Positions 39,201 through 51,620 of a DNA stretch of 64,000 nucleotides are shown piece after piece. The stretch comes from Callipepla californica brunnescens (Eukaryota; Chordata; Aves; Galliformes; Odontophoridae). The notes beneath the pieces are model-generated. The model searched no databases and was not told where the DNA came from. It saw nothing but the letters and a program-made list of their open reading frames with translations. The stretch covers positions 39,503,733-39,567,732 of the forward strand of contig JALIRH010000002.1 of assembly GCA_023055505.1 (NCBI GenBank). Direction: 5' to 3'. Both the position numbers and the translations under genes were made by a program. Each line of letters starts with the position of its first letter. Within the stretch, counting starts at the first letter, position 1.

Positions 39201-39590
39201 AGCTTGGAAAGCTGTCACTGTCAGAAGCAGAGCTAGTCCCCAACTTCACACAGCTTGACACAAAGACAAATATCTAAGCAGAATTAAAGGTGTTGAATTA
39301 TCTGTGTGGCAGTCCCAGGTGAAGGAACTAGCCATGTGAGAACTAGATATTAAAAAAAAATTAAACAATAAAATGATTTGGAACTCAGAGGGTACAGATT
39401 CTGTCAGAAGAGGATGCTGATTCCTACTAGCAAGATTGACATTCGCTACCAGAATCCTTCCATTTCCATGCAGGTATAGCAATATGCTATTTATCACCTA
39501 TAAATCCAACACTTTCACCTGAACCACCAGTACTCAAGGCTCTTTTTGCGGGGTAAAATGTTGAAAAATATATACACATTTATCTAAGAG
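36276..39590. other. Intergenic, nothing recognised
   Basis: Unique sequence with a C-rich run at about 36770-36793. Open frames of 100-122 codons (37258-37626 plus, 37344-37673 plus, 37801-38103 minus) overlap in different frames and lack family resemblance. Confidence 0.45.
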
Positions 39591-39596
39591 TATATA

Positions 39597-39825
39597 AACC
39601 TAACCCTATATATATATATGTATATAGTTAAAGGTCTGTAATGCCTGTAAGGGGACCAGCCCAAACTATATATATATATATGAAGGGTTAGGGTTACATA
39701 CACTACGTACAGATACATACTTATGCAATTTGCCCTATAGAATGAAGTGCCAGACTTCAAAGGATAACTGCTTTTAGCGATACAGTTTGGGCTGGTTCCC
39801 TTTTGGGAACTACAGACCTACAACT
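39597..39825. repeat. Nested inverted repeats on (TA)n: A-B-A'-B'
   Basis: Segment A (39597-39627, aacctaaccc followed by a TA run) is inverted as A' (39666-39696, TA run then gaagggttagggtt). Segment B (39626-39667, containing aggtctgtaatgcc and ggggaccagcccaaact) is inverted as B' (39784-39825, containing agtttgggctggttccc and actacagacct). Arms are about 31 bp and 42 bp with a few mismatches. The order A-B-A'-B' lets either pair form a hairpin but not both completely. It may be a decayed palindromic element or a TA-instability product. Confidence 0.7.
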
Positions 39826-40189
39826 TCTCCTGCTGTGCAGATGAGCAATGACAGAGGTGAACATCTGGATGCAGAGTGCATGGGGTTACAGAGGGAGGGG
39901 ATACACCAGGCATTAACTATCCAGGGCAGTATAATTACTCTCATCCATGAACTGTTTGACTTACAACTTAATACACAACACCTAGTTTATTTTACTAATA
40001 TAGGATGGTAATGCTTGAGTCACACTGGATGCCGTTCAGACTGATTCTTACAATACTGTCACTTACAGACTTTTCCCAAGGACTGGTTTCCCTCATGTTT
40101 CTCTCACTGACCTGTACATACATACAATGGATGTGCACTAGCAGAATCTCCTGCATAAGGCACTCAACAGAAAATAAATAAACAAATGG
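39826..40189. other. Intergenic between the ASXL3 3' end and the palindrome
   Basis: Short unique stretch, nothing recognised. It would include the downstream side of the ASXL3 cleavage site if the proposed poly(A) signal is correct. Confidence 0.4.
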
Positions 40190-40207
40190 CAAACGTTATT
40201 TTATCTC

Positions 40208-40213
40208 TTTATT
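40208..40213 (-). promoter_or_regulatory. ASXL3: Candidate ASXL3 poly(A) signal
   Basis: A minus-strand AATAAA is followed in the transcript direction, within about 30 nt, by a T/G-containing stretch (gtttgccatttgtttatt), as expected for a cleavage site. Another AATAAA is at 40313-40318 and a third at about 42657-42662, so alternative 3' ends are possible. Confidence 0.4.
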
Positions 40214-43200
40214 TTTTTTTCCAGAATAGTTTAATATTGAAGCTCAAGTTACTATTTTCAAGGGACAGAAAAGGGGAAAAGGGATGAGAGAGAAGTTACG
40301 AAGACAAATAATTTTATTTAATTTATGGTTTTGTGAGCGGTCACTTTTGGAGGCAACAAAATGTTTTCTTAAAAAAAAATACAAAACAAAAAAACCAGCA
40401 CCATTAAAGAAAGCACAATCCCTGAATTCTAAAGAAAACACTGTCTTGAAACAAAAAAAAAAAAATAACCTGCCAAAATGCTTGTTTCTCCCAGCCAGGT
40501 TGGGTTGGATTGGGTAACACAACGACGCATAACAGTATTGAACTGTAGCAATCCTGCTGAAATCAACTACACCCCCTTCGGAAGATTCAGAGAACCATTT
40601 TCCGACCTTGTCCTGTGGGAATAATATTTTCTTTGGTAGAGGACTAAAGGAGTGTATTTACATCACTGAATGTGGATAGAAAAAATACACACGGGAGGGA
40701 TCTCCCCAATAAATCTGTATTTCTCATGCATGTGGACTATGAGTGATTTTCACATTGCTGTTATACTGCAGGAGTAATACTGCCCTATGAAGGCATAGAA
40801 TGGCTAATGTCAAACAGATGTAAACATTCAGAATACTGACAAAAAAAAAAAAAATACATAACACACAAAAAACCCTGTACTGAAAATATGGATTGTGTTA
40901 AGTTTCCATAAAGCAGAAAAAATATTTTACAGCAGTACAAGAGAATTATGGCAACAAAGTAAAGCACTTTTCTTGTAACATTCATGAACAGTACAAATAC
41001 AACAAAGTTATCCTACGGACTAAATTATTCTTTAACTATCAAATATAGTACAAAGCGAAATATTATGTGCTATAAAAGAAGCAGCTCCTCAAATTAGACT
41101 AAAAAAATGATTTTTGTTGTTGTTGGTTTTACAGTGACAAAGCATGATGACCGAAGACAACAGGATTTCATACACTCAGAAACACTTAGCTACACGGGTC
41201 CATGACACGGCCACTGAATGTTCTGCAGACCCCAGAGGACGCCTGGCTGCTCTGTGCCAGGAGGCTGGGGAAGTCATTCAGTGCTCAGAGCAGGGCTCCT
41301 CGCATGTGTCACATACAATGATCCCTTTCGGTGGCATTTCTCAGCTCGTGCTTGTCCTGGTACTTCACCACACCTTGGAGAAACTGCTCAACCAGAGGCT
41401 ACAATAACTATTCTGAAATTGTGCGTGTGTTCATAGGGGGAAGGGGGTGCAGCATAAGGTAATTTTACTTCAGAAATTGCATTATAAAGCACCATATGCA
41501 CCAGCTTAAAAACTGGGCAAAGAATTGCAGGGCCCTGAAAAACTATCTGCACGTTCTGTAGCTTACCCTGACAACATGCACCGCCCTCAACAAGAAAGTC
41601 TATAGTACAGAGAATACACCTTTAGCTTTATGGCTCAACCTTGATTTTCGCCTTTTACACATCGTTTCATGTACTAGACCTCAGCAGGTAAATAAAATGC
41701 AAACAGGGAGCATCCAGTTCACCATTTTGTTTTTTGTTTTTTTTTTCATTTTAATTTTTTTACATTATTTCAAAGGGAATTTCTGCTTGGAAAACTAGTT
41801 CAGAACAGGAACACACAAACACACACACACTGCAAATGCCCTAATGTTATCTGCATAATTCACAGGTATGCAATTAACAAAAACAAAGAGTGAGGAAAGA
41901 AAAAAGGAGTGTTTCTCCCTTTCACCCAAAAGTGCTGCTTCAGGGGTAGGAGTGGGGAACAACTTTGGAGATTTAAAAAAAAAAAAAAGAAGAAGTAAAT
42001 TATATGTGCTGGACACTGGAACACATATGTACACGCAAACACAGAGCAGTGTGTTCTTAAGCAATTCTTTCACCACTTTTCAGTGCATAAACTATTAACA
42101 CCCAACGGTGCAAACAGCACGGTCATTAGAAAATAGAATGACATTGGGCATGAAGCCTTGCAATTACCCAAAAGAAAAGGCGTCATTCAAAATTAACTAC
42201 TAAAGGTGATTGTGTTCTGCTTTAGGACCATAAGCCACTCTTCCCCAAGCATCTGTGTGAGATGAGAATCCAAGCAAGATTTTCAGTCCTACTACAGTTC
42301 AGTCTGGTTCCCATATCACTGCAGTTGCCTTTGAATATTTCAATAACCTAAAACTATTTTCTGTAACAACACTTCACAACCGTTGTTAACTAATTGGTCA
42401 GATTTATTCCTGGTGCAACGTCAGTGACTCATGAATGAAACAAATGGAACTGCACTATGGAAGAGTTTGGTCAGTGGAGTAATATAACATAGCACCATTT
42501 AGTCTAATGCCACTTCAAATAACATTTTATCATGACCTCACACATGCAAATTGCAATCCTGATACAAAAATGTCTCTGACATGAATGAGTTACCTAACAC
42601 ATTAGTCACACTCTTATCTTTTGAACAAAAGTAAAATTTTTTTTTGTGGCCAGGATTTATTTCTGTATGATGTCAGTCAATACAAGAAGTATTCCAAGAT
42701 GCAAGTACAAACAAATATTGACTTATGTGCTGTGGACAGGAAAACCTGAGCTAGAAATAAGGATTCCCAGCAGGCTTATATAAACACAGGTTATAAGAAG
42801 TCTAAGACTGGTCGCTCTCTTCATTTTAAACAGAAGCATCCTACCTATACCAAGTATAAATACAATGCAATACAATTCCAATACAAAGGCTCCTCAAATA
42901 TGAATTTGGTATGCATCAACTGACTACACTCATGTTTAACCATAAGTATTTTCCAGTTGCTATTTTTCCTGCAGCTGGCATACCAAATTTTCATATGGTT
43001 ACTTTTAGGTTTTTGCTTGGCTGGCATATTTTCTAACCAGAAGACCTGAAAGTGCTGAGAAGCCATTTCTTAACTCTCATTTCATATTAAGGAGCACTTT
43101 TGTATAGAAAAAATATATTATTGTATCAGCAACAAATTTGTTAGTGTAATTATAAATGGCCTTTGTATCACACAGTGTCAAAAATAATATTGATATGTTG

Positions 43201-44253
43201 CTAATTACAATAAAAGAGAACATCAAGGTGCACCATAGAGCTTCCTATGACAGGAATGTACATCGTAGATATTCCAGCTCAATGTTAAGACAATAAACGG
43301 CATTTATCATGTTTGTGAAAATGGTCCCACAAGAAAATAAATGTCGTTCCTCCATTCAGTAGGACCTCACTAATACCAACGTCAGGGAGACCAGCTACAG
43401 CTTACTTACTTACTTACAGTAAGTATGAAAACAAAGATCATGTTTAAAATTCATTAATTTCCTAAATTCATTCACATTAATATTTCAGAATGCCACAGTA
43501 ACCGTAGCATTATATGCTTAAGCATATAACTGAGATCTAAACAGTATTACACCTGGTACACTCTTATTACATTGAAAACTCTTATTACTCTGAGAACTGC
43601 AAAAAGAAAACCAGTTTTCTTCTGCAGATTGGAAGGGCTCTGGATTAATGAGGTTCTACTGTAATGGTAAAAATAACATTTCTCTCTGATGCTCACATTT
43701 GGGCAGACCCAATCACGTACTGGCAGATGGATGATTTGCACTCTACATTTTGTGTTCCTGAAGTGGGAGTAAAAAAAACCCAAGGTATTTTCATCTCCCC
43801 AGCAACTGCACGTGCTTTATCCCTTTATAATATTTTCCTTTTAGGTATACAGGGCCCCCACATTATTGTTTTTCATCTCTGTTGTGATGGTGGCTAACAC
43901 ATCTGGAATGCAACTATAGTCCTAAACTTAAATACAGTACTGGATAAATACTGAAGATCACTTTAAAGATGCAGTATCCCTTTTAAAAATGCCTTTTCAC
44001 TTTCAAATTCCTAAAATGTAGAGTAAGAGGTCTAAATTCCTTTAAGAAAAAAAAAAGGTAGTGCTTAAGAATGACTTTAAATGACAAAATTCAGACGTTA
44101 TTTTGAGTAGCTTACATAAGAGGAAAAATAACTGATAATCTAGTATTCAATCAATACACAATTAGAATCTTTCCTTATTAATTCACCATAAGAATGCATC
44201 AATTTTAGGCCACAGAAAGGCTAAACCACCCAGAACCTATTACATATGTCTGG

Positions 44254-44282
44254 CCCTATATATATATATATATATATTAGGG
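44254..44282. repeat. (TA)n palindrome bounded by CCC and GGG
   Basis: A (ta)n run is flanked by cccta on the left and taggg on the right, making a nearly perfect 29-bp palindrome inside the probable ASXL3 3' UTR. The same ccctata core starts the nested inverted repeat at 39604. Confidence 0.75.
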
Positions 44283-45139
44283 ACTGACAAACCAACTGGA
44301 CAGATTAGATAGACAAATACAAATAAAAAATATTTGAGTAGGAAACAGAAAAAGACTTCTAATCCCCAGCAGAGAAGTTATTTTCTTGAGACTCTACTGA
44401 AGGCAACATGATTCCAGTACTTGTCTCATCACAGATATGAGTCTTTCTCAAGGAATCAATGAGAAGAGATGATGAGTAAGATTTCAGTTCCATAATCCCC
44501 AGCAGGCACATGAGGAAACTCCTCTAATGATCTAAATTCCTCCTTTTTTGCTAAGTGAGGTGACTATATTTTAGCCCTCAACAGTGAGAAGTCATTTTAA
44601 GAAAACAATTCAATTAGCAGAAAATCTGCTAAGTAATTGAGAAGCTACCATGGCCGATGCCCACAACCTCCCACTGCCTTGCTTTGAGATGGGCAGTCGG
44701 CATCCAGTGTGCTATTTGTTCTGCATAGTACTCCACCTCCTGTAGAGCTATTTTTCCACTGATCTTTAACCTGTAGCTTCTATCAACGATCAGAAGGTGG
44801 GGGAAAACGTGCTGCACTTTGTGCAAATAAATAGAAGCGAGGAATGCCATGCAATAATGCCTTCAATTTTTTAACACGGCATGAGTGCTCATAGAAGCTT
44901 TGGTGGCAAAGCTGTCAGTTTTTTAAAAACTAGTCCTAGAGGTTTCCTCTTCTTTCCTGGGAATGGCACTCAGACCAGAATAACTAAATTCTGAAAGCAC
45001 CAAGAGGGAAAAAAAATATTAACAAAAATAAACAGACAATCAACTAATTGCAAACAGTTAATGGCCTAAACAGTTCCAATCCCTCCCTTTGCCCTGTTCT
45101 CCTGCGATGACAAGGGATACTGCATCTTTGACCCAGCCT

Positions 45140-48100
45140 CTACCGTACAACCAGGCAAGCTACACACAGTTTGGAAGGCCCTATGCAGTCATCATGACAG
45201 AAGGCGCCGCAGCCTTTGCACACGATCATGGCTTTCAGCCTGCAAGAGCATTTCAGTTCCAGTTCATCGGCATTGCTACTGTCAGCAAATTTCTGAACCG
45301 GCATCTGCGCGTTCTGGTTAGACAGGCCTGTGGCAGCATTTGAGCCACTTCCTAACATTCCAATCGATTTCTCAATTGCAGATGCTGCCCTTTTGAAGCT
45401 TGTGCTACCGAAGTGTATTGTTGGATAACTTCCACAGAGCTGCTGCTGCTGCTGCTGCTGTGGCTGCTGCTGTGGCTGCGGGTGCTGCGTCTGTATTTTC
45501 GGAGCAGCGAGTTGGGTAAAAGGCTTCTGTGGCTCAGAGAGTAAATAGGAAGAGAAATCTGCATTCTTTAATGCAAATGCTTTTAACTGTTCTTTCACTT
45601 CATTCTGATCATAGGAAGCTTGTTTCATGCCCAGTTCGCAGCTGCTGCTTAAACCTTCCTCAAAAGAAACAGGTTCAGATTTTATATTGCTACAGATGCT
45701 TGCTGGCTGAGGCCAACTAAGTCTTTTTGTGGTTTCCATAGTAACTGTCGGTTGTTTTTGATCAGAGGGGACATCTGCATTTGGGTGAGGAGGGGGAAGC
45801 GGGGGCAGGGGTGGGGGCGGAGGGGGAGGATGCACTAAGGTTTTACTGTGGAGCGTCTGAGAGGCACTGGCAATGTCATCACTTTCCTTAATCTGAATAT
45901 TGGGGGAAAACACACTTCCTAGCCTCAGCTGGTGAGCTGCTGTAGAAATATTCCCGTCTCCCAAGCCCTTCTGTTCCAGGTGTCTGCTAAAAGCAAACGC
46001 GTTGCAGCCAGGTGGGCCTTTTGAAGTAGCTTGCAACAAAGCTGCCGTGGGAATCGGGCCTCTCGCAGCCATGGACATTTGGTAAAAATGCTGTCTATGT
46101 GAGGTACTAGCTTCTGCATGAAAGCTGCCGTTTTTATCAATGTGAAATAAGCTCTGCTGGAAACTGCACGAAGGCAATGGCCTCTTCTGCTGCTTGATCT
46201 CTGGGCTGTGAGCGATGCGGCTCTGAACTGTGTGTTTGTTCAGCCACTCTTGTTTAAATGGCTGACCGTGCCCTAGCTGGTTCATACTGGAACTAATTAC
46301 ACAAGGAGTCACTTTAACATCAGTATCCATCGACACCTTCCCAGGCTCGCATTTAATTTGAGCGTGTTCCCCTACAGTCCTGGCCATCCGCTTTTTTGGA
46401 TGGTTTTCACGCTTTCTGATCTGAAGCGGGGCTATGCTGCCTGCTGTAAATCCTTTACCATCTGGGTTAGGAGAACTGGAAGGATGCTCAACAATATTTC
46501 TTTCGGACACTGCTGTTTTACATACTGAGGTAGTTTGCAAAGGCAAGGGGAGCCTGTTAATTTCTAGTTTGGCTCCCGATCTGGGCTGCGGCAGCACTTT
46601 CTCTAGAGGCAGATTGCCTTGCAGTAATTGTGTCACTAAAGGATTGTTGGCCTCCACTGACGAGAGGCGACAGCTTGAGCCCCCAGCACTTGTAACTCTT
46701 TTGAGGGTTTCTGTTGTCAGGGACAGGGAGTCGTCCATGGAATCCGCAATGGGTGCCTTGGAGGCCTGCGTTGGCGGTGCGCTCGGGGCTATCTCTGTGG
46801 GTTGGGCCGCCATTTCAGGGCCTGTGAAATCCTCCGTGTCCATCCTGAAGCACTTGTCAGACTCGTTAGTTTCAGATTTAACAGGAACAGCAAGGCTCGT
46901 CAAAAGACTCCTGGACTGCAGCTCTGACATTTGCGTGTAACTGGAAGGTTCGGTTTTGACACTTTTTAAGCAGTTTTGTTCTGCATATTCCTTATGCTTA
47001 CTGGCGTTAAGATGGCTGACCACCGGCTGGTCTGTGCTCATTGCCTCTTCATCATGCCAACAAATTCTACTGTTAGTGCTATATTGACTGACACAGGCAG
47101 CATCTGCTTCATTTTTAAATGCCGAAGGACCTCTTAACTGCTCAGCAAAACCTTGGCTGGGAGTAACCACCTCAATTAATTTATCCTGGGGAGCAAGAGG
47201 CACTTCTCGAAGACTTGAACAACCTGACTGCAAGTTCTTGCTGTCTTGCTTTGCTGTAATGGTGATAAAGCTGGAACTGTGCTCAAGGCTTTCGTTAGAG
47301 ACTACTTCAGGCCTGCTGATTACAGATACCTGAGGACAGGCTATACTTTGTAAGGCAGCTTCTGTCCGTACAGGTCTGCTCTGCAGGTCAGTGCTGTTTT
47401 CTGTATTTTCAATTGAAGAAGAAAGTGACAGACTGGAATTCAGATTTGTAGTGTGGTCAACAATGACTTTGCAAGGTATAGATCTATTCATGGCAGTTTG
47501 TGTATAGCTCACTGGCTGAGATTTACCCGAGAGATCCATTCGGTTTCGTGCTCCAGAGCTTTTGTCTAAGAGATCAGCATTTAATTTAGTAGCATTATCA
47601 TATGAGCTTATTGTCACCATGTTACCAGTAAACATTGAAATGGGCGGCCTTGAGACAGAATCTGCTACTCCAACAGCCTCACTGCAACTTAAAGCTGACC
47701 TGACGGTAGTGTGGATGGAGACAGTGCTTTGCTCGTTACACCCTGTTATGGCTATCTTATCAGAAGAAAATCTGTTGGTAGCCCCCACTGGGGGAATCAG
47801 TACAGAACTACCAGAGAGATGATTTGGCAAGTTATTTGCAATGGATGAAGCTGGCACAGTGGCATAATGACTAGAGACTGCATTATTTGCATTGCTACTT
47901 GGTATCGGCAACCTTTTGTCATCGACGGCATTTGATAAGACCGTACTGTCTATGGAGACTGGTATATTACTGTTATCAATACATTTTGGTCCAACGGCTA
48001 TGCATGGAGTATCAGCCCCTTGGATGGATTTCAGCATTTTTATATTACAAGCTGAAACTGCTGTGTTCACACTGTCAACAGACATTAAAACAGAGGATTT

Positions 48101-48832
48101 ATCAACAGAACTTGCAAAAGAAAGTTCTTTAATTGCTCCGGACATAGCAGTGCTGCAAACAGACACAGAGACTGAACTTTTATTATAAAGCACTGGCACA
48201 CTGTTACTTTCAGTAGAGGTAGATGAAATAATTTTCTCACACAACTGTGGCATAGGTAAATTCTCATCAGAACTGTGCACAGGTATCTCAGTAGCAGTTT
48301 CTGGTAATGTAGCTGTGTTAAGTGACTGCTGTAATAAAGTGGTAGTCTCACGGTGATGAGCAGATTTGTTGCTAGGGGACCTGCAGTTAGGATTAACTAT
48401 AATGACACCGGTAGAACCTTCAATCTTTGTATCAGTAGAAGCTGATATTTCTAGAGATGAGGTACTTTCCTTTGAGTTGAACTGTGACTTTGATTCTTTA
48501 TTAGTCTGGAGTAAATGAGCTCTGGCTTGATGCTTTGCAAAGAGCTTGGCCTTCGTTTGTTCCTTGATGTGTGCCAGTGTTCTTGTCTTCCCACCTTCAC
48601 ATGGAGTTCCCATTGCTCCAGAGACAATGCTTGCAGCTGCTGCCACAGCTGCTGCAGCTGCTGCTTCTCTTTGGGCTCTTGCTTGCTGAGCTCTTGCTTT
48701 GATATCTGCAAGAGTTCTAGCCCCAGTGTTTCTTCCACTGCTGACTGATGTACTTGGGGATACTCGAGGTTCTGGTTTCGAAACAGGTTGGCTCTTGATG
48801 ATAAAAGGTGGTCCAATTTTTGAAAGTTGAAT
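45140..48832 (-). CDS. ASXL3: ASXL3 last coding exon (C-terminal 1,230 residues)
   Basis: This is the terminal coding exon, 3,693 bp in phase 0, from an acceptor at 48833-48834 (tcctttag before ATT) to the TAG at 45140-45142. It begins [16 protein letters not shown], a block I recall as conserved in ASXL proteins, followed by an Arg/Gln/Ala segment ([14 protein letters not shown]). A long disordered Ser/Thr region follows, then the ASX middle motif [20 protein letters not shown] (near 46590-46650), a basic [12 protein letters not shown] likely nuclear signal, a proline tract and a glutamine tract. The last 39 residues are the atypical PHD finger (CSC, CKGC, FCHDDC, LCVAC, ending LVVR). ASXL3 is a chromatin regulator that partners the deubiquitinase BAP1 in Polycomb control. 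The size of this exon plus the 1.96-kb one before it distinguishes ASXL3 from ASXL1 and ASXL2. In humans, truncations in these two exons cause Bainbridge-Ropers syndrome. Confidence 0.97.
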   Translation of the reverse strand: MQLSKIGPPFIIKSQPVSKPEPRVSPSTSVSSGRNTGARTLADIKARAQQARAQREAAAAAAVAAAASIVSGAMGTPCEGGKTRTLAHIKEQTKAKLFAKHQARAHLLQTNKESKSQFNSKESTSSLEISASTDTKIEGSTGVIIVNPNCRSPSNKSAHHRETTTLLQQSLNTATLPETATEIPVHSSDENLPMPQLCEKIISSTSTESNSVPVLYNKSSVSVSVCSTAMSGAIKELSFASSVDKSSVLMSVDSVNTAVSACNIKMLKSIQGADTPCIAVGPKCIDNSNIPVSIDSTVLSNAVDDKRLPIPSSNANNAVSSHYATVPASSIANNLPNHLSGSSVLIPPVGATNRFSSDKIAITGCNEQSTVSIHTTVRSALSCSEAVGVADSVSRPPISMFTGNMVTISSYDNATKLNADLLDKSSGARNRMDLSGKSQPVSYTQTAMNRSIPCKVIVDHTTNLNSSLSLSSSIENTENSTDLQSRPVRTEAALQSIACPQVSVISRPEVVSNESLEHSSSFITITAKQDSKNLQSGCSSLREVPLAPQDKLIEVVTPSQGFAEQLRGPSAFKNEADAACVSQYSTNSRICWHDEEAMSTDQPVVSHLNASKHKEYAEQNCLKSVKTEPSSYTQMSELQSRSLLTSLAVPVKSETNESDKCFRMDTEDFTGPEMAAQPTEIAPSAPPTQASKAPIADSMDDSLSLTTETLKRVTSAGGSSCRLSSVEANNPLVTQLLQGNLPLEKVLPQPRSGAKLEINRLPLPLQTTSVCKTAVSERNIVEHPSSSPNPDGKGFTAGSIAPLQIRKRENHPKKRMARTVGEHAQIKCEPGKVSMDTDVKVTPCVISSSMNQLGHGQPFKQEWLNKHTVQSRIAHSPEIKQQKRPLPSCSFQQSLFHIDKNGSFHAEASTSHRQHFYQMSMAARGPIPTAALLQATSKGPPGCNAFAFSRHLEQKGLGDGNISTAAHQLRLGSVFSPNIQIKESDDIASASQTLHSKTLVHPPPPPPPLPPLPPPHPNADVPSDQKQPTVTMETTKRLSWPQPASICSNIKSEPVSFEEGLSSSCELGMKQASYDQNEVKEQLKAFALKNADFSSYLLSEPQKPFTQLAAPKIQTQHPQPQQQPQQQQQQQLCGSYPTIHFGSTSFKRAASAIEKSIGMLGSGSNAATGLSNQNAQMPVQKFADSSNADELELKCSCRLKAMIVCKGCGAFCHDDCIGPSKLCVACLVVR
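45439..45489 (-). repeat. ASXL3: CAG/CTG repeat coding a Gln tract in ASXL3
   Basis: An imperfect CAG run on the coding strand encodes [15 protein letters not shown], interrupted by proline and histidine codons. Seven consecutive CAG-type codons form the longest pure stretch. It is length-variable sequence of the kind often polymorphic between individuals or species. Confidence 0.9.
45781..45834 (-). repeat. ASXL3: Proline-tract coding low-complexity run in ASXL3
   Basis: A C-rich coding-strand run encodes [19 protein letters not shown], a likely disordered linker or ligand for SH3, WW or EVH1-type domains. It sits between the ASX middle motif and the PHD finger. Confidence 0.9.
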
Positions 48833-51620
48833 CTAAAGGAAGGGAAGAAAAACACAGTAATTTGAATGAGATCACTGACTTTAGAGTCACTTGCTGTCTC
48901 TTAGAAGGGTCAGAGCAAGGGAATTACTGTTCAGTGCAGCTGGAAAGAAAAATGCTAAAAAGTAATGATGTTTACACTGCAGTATTTTATCGTTGTCCAG
49001 CAGCACTAACTGACACCTGTATTAGCCTACACATGTCGATTTTTTGACAGGAAGAAAGTCTGAACTGGAGGACTACATGATACTTATCTGACACAATTTG
49101 TCAGTTCTGTGTTATCTGCAGAGGGTCTAACTGAGAAGACGAACAGGCCTGGTGCGATAATATTGGGATAGTACTAAGCATTTGCTCCAAATACGTGAAA
49201 AAAATAACAATTGTGCAGTGCTTTTGTTCCTTAGTTTTCAATGACTAAGCCATTAGGAACAACCTGTATTTCCCTTACATACTAGGCAACAAATCTTGCC
49301 TTTAGATAGGATGTAAAAGTAGCACCGGTATTACCACTGAGCTTGTTTTTCAAGACACAGAGCACTTTAGAGTACTACAAAAGAGGTGAATCACTAAAGA
49401 TATACCTTTCCTGTCCTCATTTTAAGGAATTTTAAGAGACTGCAATCCCATCCCTGGGATACCTTCTATGCTACTGCATTTCAAAAACGAAATTCTTGCA
49501 ACTCAAAACATTAAAAGTGCAAACAAACCTTTAAATATCTAATTCTTTAAACAAAATAATAATCTATAAAATCACTGGGATTATTTGTGTGTTTTCCAAT
49601 TAGGCACACATGCCTTCAGGATTAGAGATTGGAAGTCCTGATATCACTTTGCAACTTACATCCTCTCTTAGAATGCCCAAAGCCTGGCAAAAGAACATTT
49701 CATTTTTTTTCACAAGGACGTAAATTTACTGACTGTCCACAGTAATAGGATTTAGTGGTTAGTGCTATCACTTCTTTCCTGAAAAGAGCTAGGAAGAAAA
49801 CTACGTAGTATTTCCAACAAAAGTAGTCATAAGGAATGACAGAAAGTAAAAGCCTTATTGAGTTGAGGAGAAAGGAGGTTCTTCCCCCTCTTTCAATAAC
49901 AAGCAAAGTAGTTTGTTGGTGAGATAACCCAAAAGCAAATAGTTTTAACACAAAACATCTTGGAAATGATTGCTCAAAATAGTTTTTGGAAATGCCTGCC
50001 AAGCTTCAGTATCCTCATTCTCTGCCTGAGGCCATTAGGTCTTGTTTGATATGACTGCGCAAGATGGACGGTATCTGATTTTCTATTAAAGACTGGTGGA
50101 AATCGATATTAAGACAGTTCTGTAACATACAACCATTTTTATGGCACAGACATGGGCAGTGTCTCTTCAGACAGCCCAGCTGATGGACTAACATGGATGG
50201 CTGGAATATTTCAATCTTCCTAGCAGTTAATGCCAATAAGCACCCTTTGGAAAGTGAATTCTGATTTTGGTTACCACTCTTTTTCAGATGGCACACTGCA
50301 TAAAAAAAAGGTCGTTATTTGTAGCTAACGCTTTGCATCATCAGATTTCTTCCTTTTTTGTTGAATGAAATCAATTACATTTACATTAACATATTTTAAG
50401 AAGTACTACAAGCTCACAATTACTTCAAAACATTTTGTTTTCTTTTTCAGTGGCGTTTTTCCCCCATTTTTCTCTTTGAATCACCAGAATTGCTAAAGCT
50501 CTAAGTGCTTGATTATTTTTATTATTATAGCCACGACTTCTTTTCTTCCCTAGTGATCTACATTCCTTTGGGCTTAGAGAATGATTAGAATTTATTAGGC
50601 TAGATAGAGACTTTCCAAATACGAAAGAATATCACTAAAACTCAGAATGGGCTAACTTCCAATTGCATCACTGCTCATAAAAATAAATTAGTTGAAATAA
50701 GCTGCCGCACTAGTGATTAAAACAGTTAGCCTATTTGCCCTCCTGGCCATATTAACAATTTTCAATTGATTGCAAGCAGTTAAAAATAAATGCAGAAAAG
50801 GGCATTTCTGTATAATCGGGAACTAGTATTGCAAAGTCAGTGGCTTAAGTTCAGCAAATTGGATATAAAACTTGGCTGATGCCATCATGTAGGAAACTAA
50901 AAGGGTCAAAACACTGGGACTGTATATTAAAGTAAATCTATTAATCCCTTTGTTAGAAAAAAAATGCTTCTCAAGTGGAATTTATTTTCTTACATAGTAG
51001 AAAAATACATTTAAGAGAGCTAAGTTAGAGTATCCTTTTTATCTTTTGCTTTGCTATCAACAAATCTATACATCAGTTAGGCACTTGCTCCTGACAGCAA
51101 GCTCTGTGGTTCTAATTAATTCTGTAGCAAAATCTTTTACTTCAGCCTATCCCAAGCCCTGAACTTGCAATGGGATCTCCAACTACTCTGACATTAGGTT
51201 CTCTTGTTTAAATAAGGCACAGATTTTTTTTCTCAGTAACGGCTGTGGTAACGTTTATTATTCATGTTTCCTGGAGAACTCATCTGTAGGAGAGCAAGTG
51301 GACAATACAGTTGTCAATTAGAAAGAAAGACAAGCAGCTCTGAAAACATGTCGTGGAAGCTCTTTAATAAGATTAAACTAAAGATTCTGGAAACTTACCC
51401 TCACACAAAGGCACTTTGTAGCAAAGACCCTAGCTGAACAACTATAGATATATTCACATCAGATGTAATTTGGCATGGTAAAGATAGTAAAGAACAAAGG
51501 TTGGTACTAAGACCCCTCTATAAACACAAAAAAATCACCACGCTTTGAGTCTGCAGGCAGGCAGCAGAAGGGAAACAGTAAACCTTCAGTTCCAAGTCAG
51601 GGTGGTTTTCATTACTTTAC
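48833..51620 (-). other. ASXL3: ASXL3 intron between the two large exons
   Basis: An intron of 2,788 bp in phase 0. The donor at 51620-51619 reads AAG/GTAAAG; the acceptor at 48834-48833 reads tcctttag. The interior is unique AT-rich sequence with no recognised transposon or RNA gene. Confidence 0.92.

Larger units (their letters stand above)
40190..45139 (-). other. ASXL3: Probable ASXL3 3' UTR
   Basis: This stretch follows the ASXL3 stop codon on the minus strand without any further coding exon. A length of about 4.9 kb fits the several-kilobase 3' UTR known for mammalian ASXL3 mRNA. It holds A/T-rich runs, a near-perfect ccc(ta)n-ggg palindrome at 44254-44282, a short CA run at about 41811-41830 and a run of 13 A at 41967-41982. 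The block at 44640-44870 is less AT-rich and could be a conserved UTR element. The low-coordinate end rests only on a poly(A) hexamer and is uncertain; shorter isoforms are possible. Confidence 0.5.

Noticed and set aside
39597..39696. Interstitial telomeric repeat (cctaaccc and gggttaggg)
   Set aside because: Each site has only about one and a half telomere units, flanked by (TA)n; explained better as arms of the local inverted repeat.
46434..46940. 168-codon open frame on the plus strand
   Set aside because: It lies entirely antisense to the ASXL3 last exon, and its length follows from the codon composition of the real gene on the other strand.
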